From a virus, in IMG/VR virus record IMGVR_UViG_3300037963_000711, positions 1 through 20,470 of that record: 20,470 bases of DNA; one strand, 5' to 3'. Under the pieces are notes generated by a model, which saw only the letters and a program-made list of their open reading frames with translations, did not search any database and was not told the origin of the DNA. Of this stretch, positions 9,501 through 15,454 are shown piece after piece. Each line of letters opens with the position of its first letter. Within the stretch, counting starts at the first letter, position 1. Position numbers and translations under genes: made by a program.

Positions 9501-10848
9501 TTTTGATTTAGCTCAAACATCTGACAGACTAAAAGAACTATTAGATATGGGTTCAGAAATGGTGGCTATGAAAAATCCAAATATAGTCATAAAAACATAC
9601 AAAGATGCGTCTAATGTATACCATAATACTTATATAAAACCTTATCGTAGAGGTGAAGGATTTAAACCTTTTAAAAAGAACGTTGAGGGCGATGTAGTTC
9701 AGCCTGAAGCAGATATATTTAGAGATTTTTTAACTAGTGCAGACGATAAAAAAGCTATGGCACAGTTAGATCAAATACTAAAAGATGGCGGTGAAGATGG
9801 TGCTTTACTTATAAGGCAAAGCATAGCTGAAGCTGTTGATAAAGATATGACTATAAATCCTAAAATACTAAGACGTTTGGAAGATGCAAAAATAATAGAC
9901 AAAAGAACTTCTTCTAAAGTTGCAGAATATTATGATCAACCTTTTAGTAAAAATTTAGCTGATGAAATAAGTATAGCACAAACGAGAGTTAATAATGCTT
10001 TTAAACAAGTAAGAGAAAAAGCACAAAAAGAAGACAGATTATTTAATCTTTTAGGAAATCAACCAACGGATGATTATAGTCAATTATTTAAAACTTTAAA
10101 TAGTTTTGCTAGAGGAAAAGATGGCGGTGTTCAAAAATTAGACGCTACAATGAAAGACATTGCAAAATATTATGATGGAGCAAATCCTGCAGAACAATTA
10201 GCAAATGTTAAAAGAGATTTTAAAGCTATATCTACACAACAATTATATGATGATGCTGCTAGAAAAGTTAACGAAATTGTTAAAACAGACTATAATGATT
10301 GGTTAGGCAGAAATAAAAATATGCTTGGCGGTATGTCTAAAGCAGATAGAAAAATTGCATTTCAAGAAGAGATAGATGCTATAGCTTTCAGTGAAGCATA
10401 TAAAAAAAATAAAAGCCTATATGAATATTTAGATAAAGAACATGCAGATGATTTAGGTGTTCTTTTAGATTTTACAACTGTAGTAGGCAGAGACGCTTCA
10501 TCAATACCTGTAAGAGGAGTATCAAGAGCTATGTCTCTAGAGTCAGGTATGTCTAGGGTATATGGTATTGCTAGAGGAGTTGTTAGTTTACGTTATGTAG
10601 CAAGTGAATTAACTATACAAGCGTTTAGAAGAAAACGATTAGCTTTATTACAAGAAGTTATAAACAATCCTAGATCAGCAGATGTATTAGCAAGGGCTAT
10701 GCAAAAAGATGCATGGAAAAGTGTAAGATATAGAAACAAATGGATTTCAATAATAAGAGGTGCATTTGCAATATTTCCTGCCGATGCAAGCGATGAAGAA
10801 ATATTAGCACAAGCATCAAAACAATATGGCTTTACTATAAGTGCATAA
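6550..10848 (+). CDS. very large probable internal/ejection virion protein, 1432 aa
   Basis: The start is GTG at 6550, overlapping the preceding TAG by one base (TAGTG), so it is read by coupled reinitiation. N-terminus: amphipathic helices with a Gly/Ala/Phe core and then GQRRIEEQK. Residues about 415-437 and 450-473 (for example ALISTGMAGTYAALETAG and FLKFPLLALGGVGF) are the most hydrophobic stretches and could enter a membrane. Residues about 500-1300 are highly charged helix. The last 130 residues (GVSRAMSLESGMSRVYGIAR onward) look like a conserved C-terminal domain seen, from memory, in the largest structural protein of other marine phages. No lysozyme or transglycosylase motif (no clear E...T/D active-site pattern) was found. 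Role inferred: core protein ejected into the host with DNA. Confidence 0.72.
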   Translation: MATEEEMKELGIVDRTLKSVDKALKPVDDFFQAGLKGFVASGQRRIEEQKTLTDSGVMFNYFPKEILNTDPHAGVLDSHLKNIYTLDAANNLTDEDKILNAYYLQDGIRRVSGDNLSEDQKNYSSRKAIAAIHADMESRNLSEDQIQEITDRATERYKNDEIPNDPGADMEKLQKTWSRLGAEYWTKQKKVHNIYADRLVENTKDLFKFPARSVLLNIALPKEAVFDLPSMFMSQERAAGYERRLQNPFSDEAFQYDEDSGLTGILGKFDPGRNLYRTVQSGMYHFGKIFQDVVEDALPYGGDLKYNKSKADKIDVAGQIATGGGAEFLYKTSGRMIKYLKDDAARESLTDVLESDLKGIFGGNTSNRTSGFIDRQTAKLATKRKYGITKEGARSKLLRMNELDDLGVDAYKMNVAKDIALISTGMAGTYAALETAGENWALNDSMVYQFLKFPLLALGGVGFQKIAPSAVSFIEPYQGATGNLIHKMAMTVSGEDMTPKNVLVKALGYDEDHIKNLDDITAEELLDVSQQDNSSVIKFSATLKKLENSVNAEDRLAAKSVIDSYNYTLNLRNDILDIVARRNNFSSVDDLFKNAPQIAGKADMTLDQILTSDILRAIRLEAKQEVDIGLKQGLDLLETEANTSLRFMEREKNQRELITGLFNDILGDPSDQKALEGAEDILSTIRKRNDDLLQKTNKEIEAFEDSMRTAGIDMEAAAKTDFDSLETLNMDESLLLRNIPTEEIVYRKRDTINTIDNTYVPEKQKTVDQLDEFGDRQKTYISNARKTARDRKDKAYEAAFQDVGQEKLQGTDFKTYAESLEDTKVKKDFVEFFDYVSESSFGRDRAGAVKGMAGTPDMGYAINRYVKQVQLDFVNAQGQKQETLLNNLKRMTQGANDPDALNEKLLENINNNRQSKEPPLNTIESLEQATMTEIKSVSNSLINRAEQFGIAEGESLIRLDDLHFMKKGIDKRLRAIGEGGGDMAFDLAQTSDRLKELLDMGSEMVAMKNPNIVIKTYKDASNVYHNTYIKPYRRGEGFKPFKKNVEGDVVQPEADIFRDFLTSADDKKAMAQLDQILKDGGEDGALLIRQSIAEAVDKDMTINPKILRRLEDAKIIDKRTSSKVAEYYDQPFSKNLADEISIAQTRVNNAFKQVREKAQKEDRLFNLLGNQPTDDYSQLFKTLNSFARGKDGGVQKLDATMKDIAKYYDGANPAEQLANVKRDFKAISTQQLYDDAARKVNEIVKTDYNDWLGRNKNMLGGMSKADRKIAFQEEIDAIAFSEAYKKNKSLYEYLDKEHADDLGVLLDFTTVVGRDASSIPVRGVSRAMSLESGMSRVYGIARGVVSLRYVASELTIQAFRRKRLALLQEVINNPRSADVLARAMQKDAWKSVRYRNKWISIIRGAFAIFPADASDEEILAQASKQYGFTISA

Positions 10849-10873
10849 AAAAAAATCACAATAGGAGATTGAT

Positions 10874-11809
10874 GTGATACAGAGATTACGAGAGTATGCC
10901 ATAATAGGTATAGCTTTAGGTATAGTTACAAGTGTGGCATTTGGTGAGGATTCCAACATAACCAATACCACTACGACTACATCTACTGTAACTTCTAACA
11001 ACACCAATACAAATAATAATAATAATGTAAGTCAAAGCACCAGCACCAATACCAACTGGAATACAAACTCTAATACCAATAACACAACCATAAATTCTAC
11101 TGCAACAAATACCAATACTAATACATCTACTAGCAATGTAACATCAAACATAACTCAAACACAAAATGTTACTAACACAAATACTAGCACTGTAGATTCT
11201 ACTACCAACAATACAAATTTATCTACAAATAATAATACCAACGTAAACACATCTACAAGTTCAAGCACTGTGAATACGCAAAACATTAACACCAATAACA
11301 ACACAAACACTTCACAAAATGTGAATACTAACAATTCTACCAGCACATCATCTGCTACACAGAAAGTTACACAAAGAATTAAGACCGCCCCTCCATCCGC
11401 AGTGAGCCCATCCATCATGTCCTATTCTCAAGACCTCTGCACTACAGGAGCTTCAGGGGCTGTTCAAACACAAATCTTTGGTGTATCAGCAGGTAAGTCT
11501 ATACGAGACGAAAACTGTGAACGTTTAAAAAATTCCAAAGCTCTATATGACATGGGGATGAAGGTAGCGGCTGTAGCCCTACTTTGCCAAGACGAAAAAG
11601 TTTTCAGGGCGATGGAACAAAGCGGCAGTCCTTGTCCGTATAAAGGTAAGATAGGTGCTGAAGCCCAGAAAGCATGGGATGAAAATCCAGAAGACAGACC
11701 TGACTGGCATCTTATAAAAGCAGATATGAAAGGGTATGAATTTAGAGCTTACAAGAAAAAAGACTTTTGTAAGAGATACCCAACACAAAAGATATGCTTA
11801 AAACCCTAA
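10874..11809 (+). CDS. secreted Asn/Thr-rich protein with conserved Cys domain, 311 aa
   Basis: The start is GTG 10874; the ATG at 10872 runs straight into TGA. AGGAG at 10863-10867 is 6 bases upstream. Residues 1-24 form a signal peptide (basic MIQRLREY, hydrophobic AIIGIALGIVTSVAFG, predicted cut after AFG). Residues about 27-162 are almost only Asn, Thr and Ser, with runs such as TNTNTSTSNV. Residues about 165-311 form a separate domain with at least six Cys (SYSQDLCTTGASGAVQTQ, ENCERLK, ALLCQDEK, SGSPCPYKGKIG, DFCKRYPTQKIC), probably disulphide-bonded after export. From memory, this C-terminal domain occurs in other marine phages as an unnamed protein. It is expected in the periplasm or at the surface. 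The coding GC is visibly higher in the C-terminal domain than in the gene before it. Confidence 0.8.
   Translation: MIQRLREYAIIGIALGIVTSVAFGEDSNITNTTTTTSTVTSNNTNTNNNNNVSQSTSTNTNWNTNSNTNNTTINSTATNTNTNTSTSNVTSNITQTQNVTNTNTSTVDSTTNNTNLSTNNNTNVNTSTSSSTVNTQNINTNNNTNTSQNVNTNNSTSTSSATQKVTQRIKTAPPSAVSPSIMSYSQDLCTTGASGAVQTQIFGVSAGKSIRDENCERLKNSKALYDMGMKVAAVALLCQDEKVFRAMEQSGSPCPYKGKIGAEAQKAWDENPEDRPDWHLIKADMKGYEFRAYKKKDFCKRYPTQKICLKP
10945..11360 (+). repeat. Asn/Thr/Ser low-complexity tract
   Basis: About 140 codons of AAT/AAC, ACT/ACA and TCT/AGC in irregular order, giving frequent N-T-N-T alternation but no fixed repeat length. The DNA strand is therefore strongly purine/pyrimidine mixed A/C-rich. 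A single W (about residue 57) breaks the tract. Confidence 0.85.
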
Positions 11810-12483
11810 TATCATTAATCCTACTTAGTAGTTTTGCCTACGCTAGTGCACCCACCTTCACTGTAGGTACTGACCCCCTCATAGATATAACTTCTACAGG
11901 TACTGGATTAAGCTTAGGCGATGATCAAATGTCTGGTATGAAGAATATAGGATTTGACTTTACTTTCTACGACCAGACTTTCTCTCAAGTAAACATATCG
12001 ATGAACGGATTCTTTACGTTCCAGTCAAATTTTTCTGTACCTAGAAGTAGGAATTACTTATCCGAAACGCTTCCTGCCACTTCATTTAACTACTCTGTCT
12101 TTCCTGCATGGTCTGATTATATTAGAAGATCGTCTGGTAATAAATCTCCCTACATACAAACATTTGGACAAACATCTGATACAGATCAATACTTTGTTAT
12201 TATGTGGGATAATGTTTCTGAGTATAGCAATGGATTAAAAAGTACTTTCCAAGCTATATTATATGAAACGACTAATGAAATTTCTTTTAGGTATGACGAG
12301 CTACGCATACAGAATCACGACATAACTATAGGCTTGCAAGGTAATAATGAAGCTGTGACGTATTTGAGATATGAAGACAATAATAGCACCACCTATGTTG
12401 TCACTGATGATTTTAGTTTAACTACAGCAGAAGTTATAGATGAATCTTTTAGTAATCTTTCTTCTGAATGTTTACGAAGATGA
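11794..12483 (+). CDS. secreted beta-sandwich (NIDO-like) protein, N-terminal half, 229 aa
   Basis: The ATG at 11794 lies inside the end of the upstream gene (16-base overlap). Residues 1-18 (MLKTLISLILLSSFAYASA) are a signal peptide with predicted cut after A-S-A or Y-A-S-A. The mature part matches the pattern of nidogen-like/NIDO-type beta domains: IGFDFTFYDQTFSQVNISMN, GFFTF, LPATSFNYSVFPAWSDYIRR, then a YFVIMWDNVSEYSN core and NEISFRYDELRI and HDITIGLQGNNEA. The frame ends TGA at 12481 shortly after NLSSEC. In related marine-phage proteins, as I recall them, this domain continues into Cys-rich and acidic segments like those encoded in the next frame, so this gene probably lost its continuation to a +1 frame difference. 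Location inferred: periplasm or outer surface. Confidence 0.75.
   Translation: MLKTLISLILLSSFAYASAPTFTVGTDPLIDITSTGTGLSLGDDQMSGMKNIGFDFTFYDQTFSQVNISMNGFFTFQSNFSVPRSRNYLSETLPATSFNYSVFPAWSDYIRRSSGNKSPYIQTFGQTSDTDQYFVIMWDNVSEYSNGLKSTFQAILYETTNEISFRYDELRIQNHDITIGLQGNNEAVTYLRYEDNNSTTYVVTDDFSLTTAEVIDESFSNLSSECLRR
12440..12483 (+). other. apparent +1 frame break in secreted protein gene
   Basis: Both frames are open only over these 44 bases, so any shift must occur here. Removing one T from GTTTAC (about 12469-12474) would give NLSSEC-YEDETNLYG, which reads smoothly. No standard +1 motif of the CTT-TGA or CCC-TGA type is present: the codons before the stop are CGA-AGA-TGA. An indel or assembly error is therefore at least as likely as recoding. 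Confidence 0.55.
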
Positions 12484-13576
12484 AACAAACTTATATGGAA
12501 CATCGTTGGTTTTTGAAGATGTTAGCTTTGGGCACACTGGGAGTGACGACTATGATGTTATTGCTATCACTACTGATAGCTTTTTTATTGAGGAATATGA
12601 TTTAGAAGAAGAATCACATTTTGATATTGAATTTGAATTTACTGAAGATTCTTTTGTTCCTGATGTAGAAGAAATAGATTTTATACCTATAGAAGATATA
12701 ACAGACACAGAAGTAATAGATATATTTGAAATACATACAGAAGAAGACTTTCTTATGTTTGTAGAAGAAGAACTTACAGAAGAAGAATTTGTTGAGGTTG
12801 TAGAAGAACTATTTAATGAAGAAGAGGCAATAGAAGAAGAAGAGCAAGAACTAGACGAAGAAGTAGAAGAAATAACACCTGATCAAGTAGAAGAAGAACA
12901 AGGCGATGAACAAGAAAAGAAAAGAAAAGTTAACAGTATAATAGCATCTACTAATTCCCTACTCGAAAGAATAAACCCCAACATAACTGGTGGCACTTCT
13001 CAAACTAGCACTACAGTTTCTGTATCTAGCAATACATCAGGAGGATCATCATCTATGTCTATATCTAGCTCACCTAGTATTTCAGATCAAATAGCCTCAT
13101 CTCAAGCACAAACCAACACTGTTTTACAATCTATCAATCTTGTACCTATGCCTGCAATAGGCAATACACCTTCTACAATGATGGCTGAGGTCCAAGTAAC
13201 CACTATGGAAAATCAGATAGAAAGTATGACTAGCACTATGGTAACAGCATCTGAAGCTGACCAGATAGCAGAACAGATAGTAGCTAGTAACATAAGAGCA
13301 CAGCAAGAACAATCACAACAACAAGAACAAGAGTCTGGTAGATATGATACACAAGGACAAGCAAACTTACTTGCCTACATGAATTATCTGCCAGGTTTTG
13401 ATACCTACCAAGATATGAGCATACCACAGCCTACAGAATGGTATGAGCCTAGAGCTATCTATACAGATGTTACTATCGATGACAATTATGTTGGGTATGG
13501 AATTATGATAGGCAATAATATAAACACACTATCAGGTATGGTATCTGAACAGTCAGAAGATTTATTTGGAGGATAA
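12440..13576 (+). CDS. acidic C-terminal half of the same secreted protein (frame +1)
   Basis: This 378-codon frame opens at ATG 12440, directly after an in-frame TAG, and overlaps the previous frame by 44 bases. Its apparent N-terminus (MNLLVIFLLN) has no good Shine-Dalgarno and is probably an artefact; coding sense seems to begin near 12475 with YEDETNLYGTSLVFEDVSFG. A long Glu/Asp stretch (about residues 36-155, for example EEAIEEEEQELDEEVEEI), a short KKRKV basic patch, a Ser/Thr-rich linker, a Gln-rich helix and a conserved-looking end (YMNYLPGFDTYQDMSIPQPT, then WYEPRAIYTDVT) follow. Joined to the upstream frame by removal of one base, it makes about 593 aa. Either a true split, a programmed shift or a sequence error; the join is inferred from domain order. 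Confidence 0.65.
   Translation: MNLLVIFLLNVYEDETNLYGTSLVFEDVSFGHTGSDDYDVIAITTDSFFIEEYDLEEESHFDIEFEFTEDSFVPDVEEIDFIPIEDITDTEVIDIFEIHTEEDFLMFVEEELTEEEFVEVVEELFNEEEAIEEEEQELDEEVEEITPDQVEEEQGDEQEKKRKVNSIIASTNSLLERINPNITGGTSQTSTTVSVSSNTSGGSSSMSISSSPSISDQIASSQAQTNTVLQSINLVPMPAIGNTPSTMMAEVQVTTMENQIESMTSTMVTASEADQIAEQIVASNIRAQQEQSQQQEQESGRYDTQGQANLLAYMNYLPGFDTYQDMSIPQPTEWYEPRAIYTDVTIDDNYVGYGIMIGNNINTLSGMVSEQSEDLFGG
13568..13573 (+). promoter_or_regulatory. Shine-Dalgarno GGAGGA fixing the start at 13578
   Basis: GGAGGA is 4 bases from ATG 13578. A frame extended to TTG 13566 would place its start upstream of this site, so the ATG is preferred. Confidence 0.75.
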
Positions 13577-13577
13577 T

Positions 13578-13820
13578 ATGGCAGAAGAAGAAATTAAAGT
13601 CGTAGAAGTAGAAAGACGATCTTGGTATAACAACCCTGAAGGTTTTGACAAGTGGAGAATCTTTCCAAGAATACTTATCACTTTATATGGTGTTATGTTT
13701 TACAAGACATGCGACTGGTTTATGACATTACCTGATCCAACCAATTCACAATCAGCATTTGTATCTGTAATCGTAGGTGCAGGAGCTGCTTGGTTTGGTT
13801 TGTATTTAGGCAAAAAATAG
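13578..13820 (+). CDS. small two-helix membrane protein, 80 aa (holin-like candidate)
   Basis: The start is ATG 13578, chosen over TTG 13566 because of the Shine-Dalgarno just before it. After a charged N-terminus come W16-Y17 and the motif NNPEGFDKWRIFPR, then a hydrophobic helix (about 31-49), a polar turn with LPDPTNSQ (51-58), and a second helix rich in small residues (about 59-78, SAFVSVIVGAGAAWFGLYLG), ending in KK. From memory, this WYxNPEGFDKWRIFPR...PDPTxxQxAFVS...GAGAAWFGLY family is found in many marine phages. The two-helix hairpin layout fits a class II holin, but no endolysin is visible in the window, so lysis is an inference only. Its neighbour 9 bases downstream is another small membrane protein. 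Confidence 0.78.
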   Translation: MAEEEIKVVEVERRSWYNNPEGFDKWRIFPRILITLYGVMFYKTCDWFMTLPDPTNSQSAFVSVIVGAGAAWFGLYLGKK

Positions 13821-13829
13821 GAGGACAAT

Positions 13830-14075
13830 ATGAAAAACTTATTACCTAAACTTCAACAGTACATCACTATAATAGGTGTGATCACTGCAATAGGCGGAGG
13901 TTTTTACACATGGGGTCAATTTAATTTACGTCTTGATAATATTGAAAAAAGAAAATTTAAGACTGTAGATATTGCACCATTAGAAACTAAAGTTGATGGC
14001 ATTGAAAAAAGATTAGACAGGCTTGAAGGTAGAATGGATAAGCTAGGTAACAACGATAATCCCCTAGCTCAATAA
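13830..14075 (+). CDS. small membrane-anchored coiled-coil protein, 81 aa
   Basis: ATG 13830 is preceded by AGGAGG (13819-13824) overlapping the previous stop. Residues about 10-28 (QYITIIGVITAIGGGFYTWG) form one N-terminal TM helix without a cleavage site. Residues about 30-75 are a charged helix with heptad-like spacing (LRLDNIEKRKFK..., LETKVDGIEKRLDRLEGRMD), and the end is Asn/Pro-rich. This N-anchored coil resembles phage spanin or Rz-like layout, and also small phage tail or host-takeover proteins. It closes the rightward operon; only a Glu/Lys coiled-coil role at the membrane can be stated. Together with the 80-aa protein it could make a lysis pair. Confidence 0.75.
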   Translation: MKNLLPKLQQYITIIGVITAIGGGFYTWGQFNLRLDNIEKRKFKTVDIAPLETKVDGIEKRLDRLEGRMDKLGNNDNPLAQ

Positions 14076-14111
14076 TTCACAACATAAATACTTAACATTT
14101 AAACTATTGAT

Positions 14112-14140
14112 TGGACAAAGGTTGTTTTCCTGTGTATACT
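14112..14140 (+). promoter_or_regulatory. sigma70-like promoter TGGACA-17-TATACT
   Basis: A -35 box TGGACA (14112-14117, five of six consensus bases) and a -10 box TATACT (14135-14140, five of six) are separated by exactly 17 bases. Transcription would start near 14147, eight bases before an AGGAG ribosome site. It points right, towards the 3' ends of the opposing leftward genes. Confidence 0.6.
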
Positions 14141-14167
14141 ACAATTAGTAACATAGGAGAATTATCA

Positions 14168-14236
14168 GTGGAAAGCATAATTTTACATCTAGCATCTGGT
14201 TTAGTGATGCTTTTGTGTTTTTTACAAGTGTTCTGA
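14168..14236 (+). CDS. hydrophobic 22-codon mini-ORF after the convergent promoter
   Basis: GTG 14168 is 8 bases after AGGAG (14155-14159) and opens 22 codons ending in TGA 14234-14236. The product (MESIILHLASGLVMLLCFLQ plus VF) is one hydrophobic helix with a short charged start. Promoter, ribosome site and frame are arranged as in a real gene, but the frame is short enough to occur by chance, and it may be a leader peptide or a tiny membrane toxin-like or lysis-accessory peptide. No family is recognised. Confidence 0.45.
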   Translation: MESIILHLASGLVMLLCFLQVF

Positions 14237-14256
14237 AAAAAATTAATCGTTTAAAT

Positions 14257-14326
14257 GCTCATACAGAGCCTTTTAGCATGTTTCAGGTGCTTTAGTATCA
14301 AAAATAGACAATTTTGTTGTATGAGC
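14257..14326. repeat. 9-bp perfect inverted repeat, 70 nt element
   Basis: GCTCATACA (14257-14265) pairs with TGTATGAGC (14318-14326). The 52-base interior can form AGCA/TGCT and CAAAA/TTTTG small stems, giving a branched fold. It lies downstream of the rightward promoter and just past the leftward operon's end, so it could be an RNA stabiliser, sRNA body, bidirectional termination/processing site or protein-binding site. Checked against tRNA geometry on both strands: no T-arm or anticodon arm fits. Confidence 0.5.
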
Positions 14327-14349
14327 TTCTATTCCCTTTAGACAGGGTT

Positions 14350-14583
14350 TTACATAAATTTGTATGATTTTTCTACTAATTCTTCAAACTCTCGCTTAAA
14401 TTCTCGTAGAAGGTTGGTCAAGGACAGTGTACCTTCATAATCTTGATTCCATTCATCCATCGTCTTTCTAAAAATCTCAGGATTAACTGACTTATTTTCA
14501 AGGTACACTTTCCCATCTTGCGAAAGCTCAACAGTAAATTGAGCTAGAAGTGCTCTAGTCGGTTTTTTCTTCGGCTGGTTCAT
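14350..14583 (-). CDS. hypothetical protein, 77 aa
   Basis: Last gene of the leftward operon. Its ATG (14581-14583) is 29 bases inside the end of the gene before it, without a clear Shine-Dalgarno, so translation is likely coupled. The product is a small charged, soluble protein: a basic start (MNQPKKKPTRALLAQF), a strand-like LSQDGKVYLENKSVNPEIF piece, and an amphipathic C-terminal helix rich in Glu, Lys and Phe (LLREFKREFEELVEKSYKFM). No domain is recognised. Confidence 0.65.
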   Translation of the reverse strand: MNQPKKKPTRALLAQFTVELSQDGKVYLENKSVNPEIFRKTMDEWNQDYEGTLSLTNLLREFKREFEELVEKSYKFM

Positions 14584-14833
14584 TTGTATTGCCTATCACT
14601 TTATTAGTTGTGGGATCGACCATAACATGCCCCATAGCTCTGAAAGCTGTTAACATATCACTAACTTCAGCATATGGTAGTCCTGCTAGTTTTTGTAAGA
14701 TAGTGTTTGCTAGATTTTCCTGCATAAGATAAAACTTTACAGGTTGGTATGCCTCATTGACATCTGGCGTAGCAGGATCATCTGCTTTAAATTTGCCGTC
14801 TTCATCATGAGCTCTTTTCTTTTCGGTTGCCAT
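14555..14833 (-). CDS. hypothetical protein, 92 aa
   Basis: The ATG (14831-14833) is preceded by a perfect AGGAGG and overlaps the previous stop by one base. The charged, disordered start (MATEKKRAHDEDGKFKADDP) is followed by a helical core (PVKFYLMQENLANTILQKLA, then LPYAEVSDMLTAFRAMGHV) and an acidic end. No enzyme motif, signal peptide or TM helix. Its position after the DUF3310-like gene suggests an early/middle phage accessory protein; function unknown. Confidence 0.7.
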   Translation of the reverse strand: MATEKKRAHDEDGKFKADDPATPDVNEAYQPVKFYLMQENLANTILQKLAGLPYAEVSDMLTAFRAMGHVMVDPTTNKVIGNTNEPAEEKTD

Positions 14834-15138
14834 TAGACCTCCTTATCTTCTATAAATAATGCTATTATAGCATAGTGAATTATTTTTAACAAGTCCTTTC
14901 TCCGATCTTTTTTTGCACCTTTCTTTCCATATCTCTGTGCATACTTCATAATATTTCCTATACAGAAACCAGTACCATGACCAGCATCTATAATAAATTC
15001 TGTTGCCTGATAATTGTTTTTTGAATAGTGTTCTTTGTATGTATCTTGTATGTAGGCATATACACCATTCAATATATTCTGTTCATCATATTTATATTTA
15101 ATTGATGTCTTTTTTATTGGGCTTGAACGCAACGACAT
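14833..15138 (-). CDS. DUF3310 / T7 gp1.7-like protein, 101 aa
   Basis: The ATG at 15138 has GAGGGGAG just upstream. The core GTGFCIGNIMKYAQRYGKKG, followed by KDRRKDLLKIIHYAI, matches the DUF3310 pattern (GNxxKYxxRxxKKG...DLxKxxHYA). T7 gp1.7, a nucleotide kinase that phosphorylates dTMP/dGMP, carries a DUF3310-type domain, so a nucleotide-related role is possible. The protein here is shorter than gp1.7 and lacks a Walker A loop, so the kinase activity cannot be assumed. The first 40 residues are basic and then helical, with YIQDTYKEHYSKNNYQATEF. It overlaps the upstream gene by 41 bases. Confidence 0.8.
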   Translation of the reverse strand: MSLRSSPIKKTSIKYKYDEQNILNGVYAYIQDTYKEHYSKNNYQATEFIIDAGHGTGFCIGNIMKYAQRYGKKGAKKDRRKDLLKIIHYAIIALFIEDKEV

Positions 15139-15454
15139 TATCTCCCCTCTCCTCTATCTCTCTTTCTCGTTTTCTTTCTAATTCATCCATTATCATCTTA
15201 TTGCCTTTTTCCATAACAGTCAACTGTTCCGTTGTAGCCATGTGCATAAGACCAGCAAACAGAATATACATCTGTGTTCCTGTGTATGTGTCTAAATCGG
15301 CAGGTAACAAATCTGCACCTACTATTTCAAAACCCTCGTCTTCAGGCTTTAATACTATATACATATTACCTTCTTTCAAATCAAGCTCCTTTAAAAATTT
15401 ATCTACTTTTTCATTTCTTGCAAACTCTATCTTGTAAAAATCATCTTTACTCAT
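15098..15454 (-). CDS. hypothetical protein, 118 aa
   Basis: The ATG at 15454 overlaps the endonuclease I stop by 8 bases (ATGAGTAA), with GGAG upstream. N-terminal half: alpha/beta-looking (FARNEKVDKFLKELDLKEGN, MYIVLKPEDEGFEIVGADLL). C-terminal half: a helix with MHMATTEQLTVMEKGNKMIM and then an Arg/Glu-rich segment (DELERKREREIEERGD) that looks like a long charged helix. No known family was recognised. It is made with the nucleases and the DUF3310-like protein, so an early/middle regulatory or accessory function is likely. Confidence 0.7.
   Translation of the reverse strand: MSKDDFYKIEFARNEKVDKFLKELDLKEGNMYIVLKPEDEGFEIVGADLLPADLDTYTGTQMYILFAGLMHMATTEQLTVMEKGNKMIMDELERKREREIEERGDNVVAFKPNKKDIN

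Larger units (their letters stand above)
14076..14349. other. convergent intergenic region, 274 bp
   Basis: This is the only gap longer than about 65 bases between major genes. It separates the rightward virion operon from the leftward replication operon. It holds a rightward promoter, a 22-codon mini-ORF, a run of seven A (14236-14242), a 9-bp inverted repeat enclosing two small inner stems, and a weak CCCT/AGGG stem with TTTT at 14334-14351. No strong intrinsic terminator could be identified for either operon. Confidence 0.8.

Noticed and set aside
6550-10848. Lytic transglycosylase or lysozyme domain in the 1432-aa protein, as in T7 gp16
   Set aside because: No recognisable Glu-centred active-site motif could be found by eye.
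11155-11418. Reverse-strand 87-codon Val/Leu-rich open frame
   Set aside because: It is the complement of the Asn/Thr tract (AAT/ACA read backwards give ATT/TGT), with no start signal and no coding context.
14257-14326. A 70-nt element with a 7-9 bp closing stem, tested as a tRNA
   Set aside because: Length and closing stem are tRNA-like, but on neither strand is there a T-arm with a TTCRANY loop, an anticodon stem, or a D-arm in place.
14334-14351. CCCT/AGGG stem followed by TTTT as an intrinsic terminator for the rightward operon
   Set aside because: Only four base pairs and four T; too weak to call without folding and conservation data.
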